DNA from: Acidovorax sp. 107
GTDB taxonomy: Bacteria > Pseudomonadota > Gammaproteobacteria > Burkholderiales > Burkholderiaceae_C
Reading direction: 5' to 3'
NCBI RefSeq assembly: GCF_003058055.1
Contig: NZ_QBTZ01000001.1
Coordinates: 4,792,001-4,856,000, forward strand
DNA length: 64,000 nucleotides
Below, piece by piece: positions 44,714 through 54,093 of this stretch. Every line of letters begins with the position of its first letter. The stretch's first letter is position 1. The notes under the pieces were generated by a model. That model worked only from the letters and a program-made list of their open reading frames with translations. It searched no databases and was not told where the DNA came from. Made by a program: the position numbers and the translations under genes.

Positions 44714-46942
44714 TTAGAAATCCACGCTCACGCTCAGCGACAAGGTGCGCGGTGCACCCACCACCAGGTAGCCCTGGCCGGGGTAGCCGCCCACCGACGC
44801 CCAGTAGTTGCGGTTGGTCAGGTTGTCGATGCGCGCACGCAGCGTGACGAGTTTGCCTTGCACTTCGGTGAGGTAGCGGGCGCCCACGTCCAGGCGGTTC
44901 CAGCAGGGTACTTGCAGCGTGTTGGTGGCGTTGGCGTAGCTGGCGCCGGTGTGCACCCAGCGGCCGTCCACGGCCAGGCCGGGTACACCGGGCACGTCCC
45001 ATTCGGCACCCAGGTTGGCCTGCAGCTTGGGCACGCCGATGACGCGCTGGCCGTCGGTGGTGGCAGAGCCGGTGCTCAGCTGCTTGGCATCGAGCCAGGT
45101 CAGCCCGCCCAGCACGCGCAGGCCCTTGGTGGCCTCGCCCTGCAGGGCCAGCTCCACACCCTGGTGGCGGTCCTTGCCGCTGGTGCTGAAGAGGTTGGCG
45201 GCGTTCAAGAAAGCGCGCGGCTTGGTGGTGGAGAACAGCGCGATGCTGCCGCCCACACGGCCGGCGTCAAACTTCACGCCCACTTCCTTTTGCTTGGAGA
45301 CATACGGCGCCAGCATCTCGCCCCGGTTGGTCGCCGTGCTGGGCGCGGTCTGGCCCTGGCTCAGGCCCTCCACGTAGTTGGCGTACACCGACAAGCCTTG
45401 GTCCACCTTGTAAACGGCGGCCAGCAGCGGGCTGGTGCGGCTCTGGTCGTAGCGGTCGGTCTGCACGGCCGTGCCGTAGGCGTAGTTGGCGATCTCCAAG
45501 GTCTGGTGGCGCAGGCCTGCGGTGAGCAGCAGGCGCTTGTCCAGCAAGGCCAGGGTGTCGCCCAGCGCAAAGCTGGTCAGGCGCGTGCTGCCGGTGCGGC
45601 GCGGGTCGGCCAGGTCGCCCCCCCGGAAGGCCCCTGCGCTCAGGGCCGGCAAGGCCGCGTCCACGGGGTGGTAGAGGTTGGTGGCCTGCGTGTTGGCGAA
45701 GTCCATCGCATACGCGTTCTTCTTGTCAGAACTGAAGTGCGAAACCACCGCCACCCATTCGTGGCCAACGCCACCGGCCTGCAGCTTGCCGCGCAGGCCC
45801 AGCTCACCGGTGTTCACGCTGTCCTTGCGGGTGTTGTCGAAGCGGTAGGTGGTGCCCGCGCCGGTGACGCCATCGGTCAACGTGAGGTTGGCCAGCGAAT
45901 TGGCTTCCGAGCTGCGGCGCGCGCCAGCGGCGGCCCAGCCTGTGATGTCGGGCGTGATGTCCCATTCGCCGCGCAGCGTGCCAAAGGTGTCGCGCTCGTT
46001 CGAGTAGCTCCAGGGCTGGGCGAAGTTGGTCTGGTTGTCAGGGGCGCTGGGCACGGCGGTCACTCCACCGCCCAGGGTCACGTTGGTGCGCGTGTTCTTG
46101 AGCTTGTGCTCTTGCCAGCCGATGTCGCCCGACAGGCGCACGTCGCGGCTGCGCCAGTCCAGTCCCACTGCCACCAGGCCCAGCCGCACGTCTTCATCGT
46201 CCACCGCCGTGCCACCGTTGTGCGAGGCCGCATTCACGCGGATACCGGTATTGCCATCAGGCCCGAAGCGGCGCGCGATGTCGGCCGAGACCTGCGTCTG
46301 TCCGCCACCGGCCACGCCAAAGCCCACGCGGTTCAGGGGCTCGTTGGGTGCGCGTTTGGGCAGCAGGTTGATGCTGCCGCCGATGCCGCCGCCGCTCGGG
46401 CTCGCGCCGTTCAAAAAGGCCGAGGCGCCACGCAGCACCTCCACGCGCTCGAACAGTTCGGTGGCGATGTACTGGCGGGGCAGCAGGCTGTACAGGCCGT
46501 TGTAGGCGGTGTCGTCCGAATCCAGGATGAAGCCCCGGATGAAATAAGCCTCCTGAAAGTTGCCAAAGCCCCGGGCGACACGCACGGTGGGGTCGTTCTG
46601 CAGCACGTCACCCACGCTGCGGGCGTGGCGGTCCTGAATCAGTTCATTGGTGTAGCTGGTAGCGGAAAACGGCGTGTCCATCGCGTCCTTGGTGCCCAGC
46701 AGGCCTGCACGGGCGCCGCGTGCCACCTGGCCTCCGGCATAGGCGGGCGACAGGCCCTGGGCCGAGGCGTCGGCGCTGGCGTTGACCGTGACGGTGGACA
46801 GCGTCTGGCCTTCTGCCACCGGGCCGGTGGTGGTGGCCTGCGCCCAGGCAGGCGCTGCGAGGCTGAACAGCACGGCGGCCGCGAGGGCGGCAGGGGTGTG
46901 GGCAAAGCGGGGGAACGTGGTGCAGGAAGGAGCGTGACGCAT
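44714..46942 (-). CDS. TonB-dependent siderophore receptor 3
   Basis: 742 aa. Signal peptide ending AWAQ, LSTVTVNAS as TonB box, plug with YFIRGFILDSDDTAYNGLY, FERVEVLRGASAFLNGASPSGGG and SINLLPKRA, barrel, and the terminal LSVSVDF. The plug resembles receptors of the FhuE/hydroxamate-like class, but the ligand cannot be assigned. It follows the 92-aa membrane protein by 27 nt and so belongs to the PepSY operon. Confidence 0.93.
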   Translation of the reverse strand: MRHAPSCTTFPRFAHTPAALAAAVLFSLAAPAWAQATTTGPVAEGQTLSTVTVNASADASAQGLSPAYAGGQVARGARAGLLGTKDAMDTPFSATSYTNELIQDRHARSVGDVLQNDPTVRVARGFGNFQEAYFIRGFILDSDDTAYNGLYSLLPRQYIATELFERVEVLRGASAFLNGASPSGGGIGGSINLLPKRAPNEPLNRVGFGVAGGGQTQVSADIARRFGPDGNTGIRVNAASHNGGTAVDDEDVRLGLVAVGLDWRSRDVRLSGDIGWQEHKLKNTRTNVTLGGGVTAVPSAPDNQTNFAQPWSYSNERDTFGTLRGEWDITPDITGWAAAGARRSSEANSLANLTLTDGVTGAGTTYRFDNTRKDSVNTGELGLRGKLQAGGVGHEWVAVVSHFSSDKKNAYAMDFANTQATNLYHPVDAALPALSAGAFRGGDLADPRRTGSTRLTSFALGDTLALLDKRLLLTAGLRHQTLEIANYAYGTAVQTDRYDQSRTSPLLAAVYKVDQGLSVYANYVEGLSQGQTAPSTATNRGEMLAPYVSKQKEVGVKFDAGRVGGSIALFSTTKPRAFLNAANLFSTSGKDRHQGVELALQGEATKGLRVLGGLTWLDAKQLSTGSATTDGQRVIGVPKLQANLGAEWDVPGVPGLAVDGRWVHTGASYANATNTLQVPCWNRLDVGARYLTEVQGKLVTLRARIDNLTNRNYWASVGGYPGQGYLVVGAPRTLSLSVSVDF

Positions 46943-46969
46943 GGTGTGAAAGGAGGGTGTGTTGGGTTC

Positions 46970-47248
46970 TCAGCGTGGCGTGGAGCGCGCTGGGGCGCCC
47001 TGGCCGCCGTCGTGGGAGGTGCCAGGAGTGCGGGTCGGCGTGCCGACCTGGGTGTGCGGGGCAGGGGCTGCAGAAGCTGTGCGTGGCCAGGCAAACCAAC
47101 CCATCACCGCGACCGGAACACCCAGGCCTACCCACGACCACCAGTCGCCCCAGGTGTCGGACACGAGGGCGGTGGTCAGTCCGGTGGTGGTGAGCACGGC
47201 CATCACGAGGGGCCATCCCCACAGCGACCACAACGGGCTCGGCTTCAT
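46970..47248 (-). CDS. Small two-TM membrane protein of the PepSY operon
   Basis: 92 aa. Two hydrophobic segments (LVMAVLTTTGLTTALVSD; WWSWVGLGVPVAVMGWFAW) and a hydrophilic Pro/Thr/Gly C-terminal tail. Its ATG overlaps the PepSY gene stop by 4 nt (ATGA), so it is translationally coupled. Small membrane proteins in this place are common companions of PepSY and siderophore receptor genes, without known activity. Confidence 0.75.
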   Translation of the reverse strand: MKPSPLWSLWGWPLVMAVLTTTGLTTALVSDTWGDWWSWVGLGVPVAVMGWFAWPRTASAAPAPHTQVGTPTRTPGTSHDGGQGAPARSTPR

Positions 47249-48477
47249 GCACGGCCCTCCGTGCGGCGCAGCGGGCTGCTGGCGCGTGCAGCGACGTTGG
47301 CGGGCCGGCCGGCGGGGCCTGGCAACGGTGGGGCCGCGATGGTGCCGGGGTTGGCGTTGTTGTTGGTACCGCTGCCCGCCTGCACGCCCTTGCGCAGCCA
47401 CAGGTAGAGCCCGCTGCCCAGCACCACGATGGTGGCCAGGTCGAGCAGCGCCCAGAGGATCTTCATCGGCATGCCGCCGTAGTCGCCAAAGTGCAGCGGC
47501 TGCGACACCAGCAAGGCCGTCAGATACCACGGCAGCCGGGGCGAGGCGGTGACCTCGGCCGTGCGCGCATCCACCAGCACGGGCTTGAGCAGCTTGGATG
47601 TGAGCGGCTCGTTGCCGCGCATGAAGAACGTGTTGTGGTGCGGGCTGGAGAACGCCGTGCCCGGAAACGCAATGAACGACAGCTTGGTGCCCGGCGCCTG
47701 GGCCTGCGCCGCCTCCAGCGCCTGCTGCAGCGGGCCGCGCTCGGCTGCGGGCACGATGGGCTGTCCTGCATAGGGCTTGAGCAGCACGGACAGCTGGTCG
47801 TACTGCCAGTATTTGATGAGCAGGTCCGCCCACGTGTTGATCATGCCTGTGCCGCCGACCACCAGCGCCCACACCAGCGTGACGATGCCCAGCAGGTTGT
47901 GCAGATCGAGCCATTTCACGCGCCTGGAGCGGTCGCGCCGCACCTCGCCAAACGCCAGCTTGCGCATGAACGGCGCATACAGCACCACGCCGGTGACGAT
48001 GGCCACCAGCAGCAGCAGGCCCATGAACCCCAGAAACAGCTTGCCCGGCAACCCGGCGAACAGGTCCACGTGCAGCTTGAACATCACATACATGAAGCCC
48101 TCGTCAAAGCGCGGCTGCGCCAGCACCTTGGCGGTGCGTGCATCCACGGCCACCGACTTGAAATCGTCCGTGGGTGCCGGGGTGGGCGTGAGCGTGACGA
48201 ACCAGACGTTGTCATCGTCCTCGGCGTGTGACGCGAACTGCACCACGCGCTCGGGGTGCAGTGCCTTTGCCGTGGCCAGCACCTGGTCCAGGCTCGCGCG
48301 GGGCGTGCTGGCGGGCATGGCGGGTGCCTCCACCTCGGTGCCCAGCAGGTGGCCAATTTCGTGGTGAAAGATCAGCGGCAGGCCGGTAAGGCACAGCAGC
48401 AGCATGAAGACGGTGCACACCAAGCTGGACCACTTGTGGGTCCAGCTCCAGCGGCGCAGGGCGGCGGGGCTCAGCAT
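47245..48477 (-). CDS. PepSY-domain inner-membrane protein, putative ferric-siderophore reductase
   Basis: 410 aa with four TM segments. TM1 (WTHKWSSLVCTVFMLLLCLTG) follows RRWSW, then the periplasmic PepSY part, TM2/TM3 around HNLLGIVTLVWALVVGGTG and TM4 near ALLDLATIVVLGSGLYLWL. The motif HxxxGxxxG-like spacing and conserved His fit PepSY-TM iron-uptake proteins, some of which bind heme and reduce ferric siderophores. First gene of a leftward operon with the 92-aa protein and receptor 3, below a Fur-like site. The ATG at 48477 is one choice; the frame is open to 48567. Confidence 0.85.
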   Translation of the reverse strand: MLSPAALRRWSWTHKWSSLVCTVFMLLLCLTGLPLIFHHEIGHLLGTEVEAPAMPASTPRASLDQVLATAKALHPERVVQFASHAEDDDNVWFVTLTPTPAPTDDFKSVAVDARTAKVLAQPRFDEGFMYVMFKLHVDLFAGLPGKLFLGFMGLLLLVAIVTGVVLYAPFMRKLAFGEVRRDRSRRVKWLDLHNLLGIVTLVWALVVGGTGMINTWADLLIKYWQYDQLSVLLKPYAGQPIVPAAERGPLQQALEAAQAQAPGTKLSFIAFPGTAFSSPHHNTFFMRGNEPLTSKLLKPVLVDARTAEVTASPRLPWYLTALLVSQPLHFGDYGGMPMKILWALLDLATIVVLGSGLYLWLRKGVQAGSGTNNNANPGTIAAPPLPGPAGRPANVAARASSPLRRTEGRA

Positions 48478-48689
48478 GGCGTGGAGGGACTGTCGGAGGA
48501 GTCCCGCTGGCGTGCGGCGTTGGCGTTGCGGTGTGCCCCGGCTGCCGCAAGCACGCGGGGCCGCCACGGCTTGGAAGCGGTTTTACGGACAGGGGAAAAA
48601 GAATGGTTCAAGCCAGGCAACCCGAAAACATCTGAGGACGGTGGGTGCTGGCTGCTGCCGAAGAAGAGGCAGTGGCTCGCGGAAACCTA

Positions 48690-48718
48690 ATTTTACATCG
48701 CAAATGAGAATGATTTAG
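48690..48718 (-). promoter_or_regulatory. Fur-like site and -10 box before the PepSY operon
   Basis: The core AATGAGAATGATTT (48703-48716) matches 12 of 19 positions of the classical Fur consensus over 48700-48718. On the minus strand a TAAAAT -10 lies at 48690-48695, so Fur would cover the -35. The gap 48478-48851 holds nothing else except a strongly A/T-rich stretch (48719-48851) before the MCP gene, which could share the site. Confidence 0.5.
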
Positions 48719-48851
48719 TTTTGCATTGTTTTGTGTTGTAGGGAATGCACAACGGCATCTTTCGCTGTATTTGTAAATGATGAAAATGAATTTGACAAAA
48801 ATGATAAATTCGTAAAAAATTTGATTTTCAGCAAAACTTCGATGTGATTCC

Positions 48852-50483
48852 ATGACCCGCCAACGCATGACTGTCCGTACCAAACTGAGCCTGGCCTTTG
48901 GGCTCATGGTTGTCTTGATCCTGCTGGTGGCGGGGACCTCCATCCATGACATGACGCAGGAGAAAGAGCAGTTTCACGACTTCGTCACCGGCATCAATGC
49001 CCGGGCCCACATGGCGCAGGAGGTCCAGGCGTCGGTCAACCGCAGGGCAGTTGCCGCCAGAAATCTCGTGCTGGCCACCAACGACGCCGATCGCGCCACC
49101 GAGAAACTGGCGGTGGCCGGTGCCCATGCCGATGTGCAGGAACGATTGGCGCGGCTCAAGGACATGGTGGCTGCTGGCCACGTGCCTGCCAACATCAAGG
49201 CGCTGGTGGACGACATCGATCGAATCGAGCAGTCCTACGGCCCGGTGGCATTGCAGATCGTGGAGCTGGCGCTGAAGGGGCAGCGTGATGAGGCGATTGC
49301 GAGGATCAACGGCGAATGCCGTCCGCTGCTGGCTGCCCTGATCGCCAAGACCCGTGAGTACCAGCTCGTCACGGACGCCCGGGCCCAGGACCTTGTCAAA
49401 GAATCCGAGGCTGAAATGGTGGCCCAGCGGACCCGTCTGGTGGTGCTTGCGTTGCTTGCGACCGTGGTGGCACTGCTCTCTGGTTTCTTCATCACACGTA
49501 GCGTGGCACGGGCACTGGGGGCCGAGCCTGGTGCGCTGAGCGAAGCCGCGCAGCGTGTGGCCAATGGCGATCTGTCATCGGTTCCGGGTGCAGACCGTGC
49601 GGCCCAGGGGAGTGTCCTGGCCTCGCTGAGCGTGATGCAACAGAATCTCGCCGACATCGTTGCGAAGGTGCGTGGTGCATCGGATTCCATTGCCATCGGC
49701 ACCTCGGAGATTGCACGCGGCAATGTGGATCTGAGCCAGCGCACCGAAGAGCAGGCCAGCGCCCTGCAGCAGACCGCCGCCACCATGGAGCAGTTCAGCA
49801 CCACGGTTCGCAACAACGCAGAAAGCGCCAAGGTGGCGGACCGGCTGGCCATCAGCGCGTCCACGGTGGCCACCCAGGGGGGCGATGCAGTCTCTCGCGT
49901 GGTCGACACCATGAAGGGGATCAACGACAGTTCGCGCAAGATCTCCGACATCATCGGTGTGATTGACGGCATTGCCTTCCAGACCAACATCCTGGCCTTG
50001 AATGCCGCGGTCGAGGCGGCCCGCGCTGGCGAGCAGGGACGTGGGTTTGCCGTGGTCGCTACCGAGGTGCGCAACCTTGCTGAGCGCAGTGCGTCTGCCG
50101 CCAAGGAGATCAAGGCGCTGATCAGCGACAGCGTGGAGAAAGTGACCGTGGGCTCCCAGCTCGTGGATCAGGCGGGCCAGACCATGGAAGAGGTGGTGGG
50201 GGCCATCAAGCGCGTGACCGAAATCGTGGGAGAGATCAGCTCTGCCAGTGCAGAGCAAAGCTCTGGCGTGGCGCAGATCGGTCAGGCGGTGAACCAGATG
50301 GACCAGGTCACGCAGCAGAACGCCGCGCTGGTCGAAGAGAGTGCAGCCGCAGCCCAGAGCTTGGACATGCAGGCCAGGCAACTGAGCCAGGCGGTGCAGA
50401 TCTTCAAGCTGGATGGCCTCGCGGGCGCGGGCGCAGCGCTGGGAGCCGTCCCTCAGCGGCTCCAGCTGGGCTACGCAGCGTGA
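48852..50483 (+). CDS. Methyl-accepting chemotaxis protein
   Basis: 543 aa. TM1 near residues 11-29 ([17 protein letters not shown]), 4HB-type periplasmic domain to about 190, TM2 ([19 protein letters not shown]), a Tsr-like HAMP, and the signalling hairpin with [20 protein letters not shown] and [17 protein letters not shown]. Unlike the other MCP in the window it has no C-terminal CheR-docking pentapeptide. It sits between two iron-uptake operons and starts 136 nt from a Fur-like site, so an iron or siderophore link is conceivable. Confidence 0.93.
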   Translation: MTRQRMTVRTKLSLAFGLMVVLILLVAGTSIHDMTQEKEQFHDFVTGINARAHMAQEVQASVNRRAVAARNLVLATNDADRATEKLAVAGAHADVQERLARLKDMVAAGHVPANIKALVDDIDRIEQSYGPVALQIVELALKGQRDEAIARINGECRPLLAALIAKTREYQLVTDARAQDLVKESEAEMVAQRTRLVVLALLATVVALLSGFFITRSVARALGAEPGALSEAAQRVANGDLSSVPGADRAAQGSVLASLSVMQQNLADIVAKVRGASDSIAIGTSEIARGNVDLSQRTEEQASALQQTAATMEQFSTTVRNNAESAKVADRLAISASTVATQGGDAVSRVVDTMKGINDSSRKISDIIGVIDGIAFQTNILALNAAVEAARAGEQGRGFAVVATEVRNLAERSASAAKEIKALISDSVEKVTVGSQLVDQAGQTMEEVVGAIKRVTEIVGEISSASAEQSSGVAQIGQAVNQMDQVTQQNAALVEESAAAAQSLDMQARQLSQAVQIFKLDGLAGAGAALGAVPQRLQLGYAA

Positions 50484-50574
50484 TCGGCGTCGCGTGTCCT
50501 GGCAGCATGTGCGCTGATATGGCAATCCGCCGTGGTGCAGACCAGACACATACCGGACTCCTGGGGAGTGGGCG

Positions 50575-51171
50575 ATGACCGAAGAGTCCACAAAGCTCAT
50601 CCAGCAACTGATGGCTCGGCGGTTCGATGACTTGCCCGCAGTTCAAAGCCCTGAGCAGCGCAAGGGTGCGCTGGGCATCGTGAACCTGTTTGCATTGGCA
50701 TCCCACATGCTGACAGCCATGTCCGGCACCCTGGCCATCGTTTCGGTCGAAAAGGACGTCGCAGGGGATTGGCATGCCGCCGGTGCCTGCGACGAGGTTC
50801 ACAGGCTGGTGGATCTGGCCGTGCAGACCTCGGCGTCGTTGACGCGACTGCTCGGGATGGCGATGGTGGCGCTGCACAGCGAGCAGATCACCACCCGAAG
50901 CGCGACCGAGCGCCACAGCATTCAGCAGCTCGTGGCCACGGGATACCTCTACGTGGAGTCTTTGAATGCAGTGTCGCTGGAGGCCACCAACATGGCCCGC
51001 TGGCGCGGTTTGTGGGGTCGTGGTGGCTACGTCCACCGCCCCTTGGTGCCTTCGCAACAGTTTGACCCCGAACGCGACCGGGCCAGAGAATCGGTGCGTA
51101 CCTTGATAGCGCAGATCATTGAGCTCGGGCTGAGGGCGGAGCTTTTCGACGGCACCTGGGCCATGGAATGA
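50575..51171 (+). CDS. Hypothetical soluble helical protein
   Basis: 198 aa, no signal peptide or membrane segment strong enough to call. Mostly predicted helical: LIQQLMARRFDDLPAV, GALGIVNLFALASHMLTAMSGTLAIV, RLVDLAVQTSASLTRLLGM, and RARESVRTLIAQIIELG. GGAG precedes the ATG. It starts 91 nt after the MCP stop on the same strand. I do not recognise a family. Confidence 0.6.
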   Translation: MTEESTKLIQQLMARRFDDLPAVQSPEQRKGALGIVNLFALASHMLTAMSGTLAIVSVEKDVAGDWHAAGACDEVHRLVDLAVQTSASLTRLLGMAMVALHSEQITTRSATERHSIQQLVATGYLYVESLNAVSLEATNMARWRGLWGRGGYVHRPLVPSQQFDPERDRARESVRTLIAQIIELGLRAELFDGTWAME

Positions 51172-51274
51172 AAGGTATTGGACGGAATCAGGACCGCGCA
51201 CAGCCGCCGCCGCTGGCACGGACCCGATACCTTGTCCCGCCGATGCATTCATTGGCTCCGTCAATACCTGGTTT

Positions 51275-51330
51275 TGCTATAAATTAAATAGCTGCTAGTG
51301 CTTGAAATACGCGCACTAGCGCCAAGTTGA
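51275..51330 (+). repeat. Dispersed ~60-bp repeat, copy G
   Basis: TGCTATAAATTAAATAGCTG, then CTAGTGCTTG, variable part, CACTAGCGCCAAG. It lies between the convergent hypothetical gene and receptor 4. Confidence 0.7.
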
Positions 51331-51393
51331 ATGCATCTTTTGTGCTCTGTGGGTCTCAGGAGTTCGCGGAGACCCAGGCGCCTATCGCATGGG

Positions 51394-53562
51394 TCAGAAC
51401 CGCGTGCGCAGCGTGACCTGCAGCGCACGCGGCGAGCCGGGCAGGATCAGGTTGTCGTTGCTGCCGTGGGCCGACACGTAATACTTGCGGTTGGCCAGGT
51501 TCTTGATGTTCACGTCCACATCCCACTGGCCCAGCGTGTACTGCAGCGCTGCGTCGAGCGTGGTGTAGCCGGGCAGGGTCACCAGGTTGGTGAGCGAGGT
51601 GAAGCGAGCACCGACATAGTTCACGCCGCCGCCCACGCGCAGGCCGTGGCCCAGGTCTTTCATGGCCCACAGGAAGGCGGAGTTGCGCGGCGTGAGCGCG
51701 GCGACCTTGCCCTGCGCGGGGACGGCGGCCGTAGGCAGCTGCAGCGAGCCCGTGGTGGCCAGCGACTTCGTCATGCGCCCGTCCAGCCAGGCATAGCCCG
51801 CGCTCACGTCCCAGCGGTCCGGCAGGCGGCCATTCGCGGCCAGCTCGAGCCCGTTGGTGCGCTGCGTGCCCACGTTGATCTGGCGCGACGGGTTGCTGGG
51901 GTCGGTGTTCTTGATGTTGGTGCGCTCCAGGTTGAACAGCGCGCCGGTCACATTCAGGCGGCCGTCCAGCAGGTCGAGCTTCACGCCGATTTCCTTGTTC
52001 TGCGTGATCTCGGGCTCGTTGGCGGTGTTGTTGGCGGCCAGCGCAAAGGTCTCTGCCGAGGGCTGGAACGACTTGCTGTACGACACGTAGTACGACACGG
52101 TATCGCTGGGCTGCCACACCAGGCCTGCGCGGGGGCTGAACTTCTTGTCGGTGCGCGACAACGCGGAGAGCTTGCGGTCAAACTCTGTCTGCTGCTTGAA
52201 CACGTCATAGCGCGCACCCACCAGCGCCTTCCACTGGGGCGCCAGCGTGATCTGATCCTGCCAGTACAGCGCGGCGGTGTCCTGCGTGGTGTGGCTGGGG
52301 ATGGCGCTGTCGGCGGTGTAGCTGGCGGCCGGAATCACTGGGGCGGCCACGCCCGCGGGGTTGAAGATGGAGACGCGGTCCGCACCGCCCGAGACGGATT
52401 CCGCGCGTTTCTTCTGCTGGCCCAGTTCCATGCCCATCAGCCATTCCTGCTTCAGGCCGCCCAGCTGGTTGCGCCAGGTCACGTCGGTCTGGTTGAAGAT
52501 GCCGCTCTCGTCGCGCAGGATGAACGAGCGCGTGCGGCCCACGGTCAGGTTCACCGGGTTGGTGGTGCCGCCGGGCAGGGTGTTGTAGCGGTCCAGAGCG
52601 TAGTCATAGGCGCGCGTCACATTGCGCACCGACCAGTCATCGTTGAAGCGATGGTTGAGCGTGGCCGCCAGCGATTGCATGGTGCTGGTGGTGGTGTCGT
52701 CTTGCGCGGCGTTGCTGGAGCCGTAGTAGGTGCTAGCGGGCACGTTCACCGGGCGGCCGTTCAGGGCCGGGATACCGAAGTCTGTCAGGCGCTTGTCGCG
52801 TGCGTTGGTGTACTGCAGCAACAGGTCGGTCTGCGCGGCGAGCTTGAGGGCCAGCGAGGGCGCGAAGTTGTGGCGCTTGACGAACTGCTGGTCGCGGTAG
52901 CTGCCCGAGTCTTCCACGGCGGCATTGATGCGGAGGGCCGCGGTCTCGCTGATGCCCACATTCACGTCGGCCGTGGCGCGGCGGTAGTCAAAGCTGCCCA
53001 GGCCCAGGCTGGCCTCGCCCGACGTCTCGCCGAACTTTGGTTTCTTGGTCACGCGGTTGATGAGCCCGCCCGAGGAGCCGCGCCCGTACAGCACGGCGGC
53101 CGGGCCCTTGAGCACTTCCACGCGCTCGATGTCGGCCAGGTCGCGGAAATACAGCGCATCGTCGCGCACGCCGTCCACAAACTGGTCGGCGATGGCGGTA
53201 AAGCCGCGGATCACCACTTGGTCTCGCTGGCCGTCGCCGTGGCTCATGGCCACGCCGGGCACGTTGCGCAGCACGTCCTCCATCGAGCGCGCGCCCTGGT
53301 CGCGCATGAGCTGCTCGGGCACCACGTTCACAGCCTGGGGCACGTCGCGCAGCGGTGCGCTGCCCTTGGTGGCGGAGGTGCTGGCGGCGGGTGAGTAGCC
53401 GTCGTCGCCGGTGGTGGATTGCACCGTGACCTCGCTCAGCGTCTGAGGGGGCTTGGCGGGCGGGGCGCTTTGCGCCAGGGCCGTGCCGCAGAAAGCGGCC
53501 AAGACGGCAGCGGCCAGCGGGTGCAGGGCCTGGGGGTGGCGAAGGCGGAGGGGTGCGTGCAT
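51394..53562 (-). CDS. TonB-dependent siderophore receptor 4 (Fiu/catecholate-like)
   Basis: 722 aa. Signal peptide ending TALAQ, TonB box LSEVTVQS, plug with RDVPQAVNVVPEQLMRDQG, QVVIRGFTAIADQFVDGVRD and IERVEVLKGPAAVLYGRGSS, then the 22-strand barrel ending LRTRF. The sequence is close to the Fiu-like catecholate receptors of beta-proteobacteria. AGGAAAAATC before the ATG sets the start, 17 codons inside the open frame. Last gene of the DUF3649-PepSY_TM-DUF3325 operon, 193 nt downstream of it. Confidence 0.93.
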   Translation of the reverse strand: MHAPLRLRHPQALHPLAAAVLAAFCGTALAQSAPPAKPPQTLSEVTVQSTTGDDGYSPAASTSATKGSAPLRDVPQAVNVVPEQLMRDQGARSMEDVLRNVPGVAMSHGDGQRDQVVIRGFTAIADQFVDGVRDDALYFRDLADIERVEVLKGPAAVLYGRGSSGGLINRVTKKPKFGETSGEASLGLGSFDYRRATADVNVGISETAALRINAAVEDSGSYRDQQFVKRHNFAPSLALKLAAQTDLLLQYTNARDKRLTDFGIPALNGRPVNVPASTYYGSSNAAQDDTTTSTMQSLAATLNHRFNDDWSVRNVTRAYDYALDRYNTLPGGTTNPVNLTVGRTRSFILRDESGIFNQTDVTWRNQLGGLKQEWLMGMELGQQKKRAESVSGGADRVSIFNPAGVAAPVIPAASYTADSAIPSHTTQDTAALYWQDQITLAPQWKALVGARYDVFKQQTEFDRKLSALSRTDKKFSPRAGLVWQPSDTVSYYVSYSKSFQPSAETFALAANNTANEPEITQNKEIGVKLDLLDGRLNVTGALFNLERTNIKNTDPSNPSRQINVGTQRTNGLELAANGRLPDRWDVSAGYAWLDGRMTKSLATTGSLQLPTAAVPAQGKVAALTPRNSAFLWAMKDLGHGLRVGGGVNYVGARFTSLTNLVTLPGYTTLDAALQYTLGQWDVDVNIKNLANRKYYVSAHGSNDNLILPGSPRALQVTLRTRF

Positions 53563-53755
53563 GATTTTTCCTAGGTGTGTGCGCAACGCGGTTGACATTG
53601 GCTCCGACGGCACCGGGCCTGGCGGGGCCCGTGCGGGCCACTGGCTTGGGGGGCGCAGAGCGAGGGGAGAGAAAACGAAGAAGAGTGAACAGGGCGCAGC
53701 AAGAGCGGGGCTTTAACGCCCGAACCTGCAGGGGATGAGGCGGGGCCTCATCCGC

Positions 53756-54088
53756 TCACCAGCCCCCGGCCCTGGCCGCGAGGCCTGACACCAGGGCCGC
53801 CCCTGCCAGCAGTGGGGTGCGTCGGGGCTGCCAGGTCATGGCGGCGGTCACGGCCACGGCGGCCATCGACAGGGCCACCGTCCACGCCGTCACTGCCAGC
53901 GAAGCCAGTGCACCACCCGTGGGGCGGGCAGCGAGCCAGAGCGAGAACAGCAGCAGCAGCCATCCGGCGCAGCGCAGCTGTTGCAGGCGGTGGGCCGTGC
54001 CCTCGTGCCCCGTGGCGTCTTCATGGTGCCGGTCCATGCCAAGCGCGATGGCCGACCAGCCTGCAAAACACAGCAGAAAAGCGGACAT
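53756..54088 (-). CDS. DUF3325 membrane protein
   Basis: 110 aa with three hydrophobic segments (MSAFLLCFAGWSAIALGM; AGWLLLLFSLWLAA; AVTAWTVALSMAAVAVTAAM). DUF3325 proteins are found next to PepSY_TM and siderophore receptor genes. It starts 5 nt after the PepSY_TM gene stop, so the two are co-translated. Role unknown, presumably in the same membrane complex. Confidence 0.82.
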   Translation of the reverse strand: MSAFLLCFAGWSAIALGMDRHHEDATGHEGTAHRLQQLRCAGWLLLLFSLWLAARPTGGALASLAVTAWTVALSMAAVAVTAAMTWQPRRTPLLAGAALVSGLAARAGGW

Positions 54089-54093
54089 GGTGT

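Noticed and set aside
44456..47407. 983-aa open frame on the plus strand
   Set aside because: Antisense of receptor 3 and the 92-aa gene, which have signal peptide, plug and barrel motifs. Same antisense composition.
51331..53394. 687-aa open frame on the plus strand
   Set aside because: Antisense of receptor 4, with the same His/Gly/Ala-rich composition as the other antisense frames.
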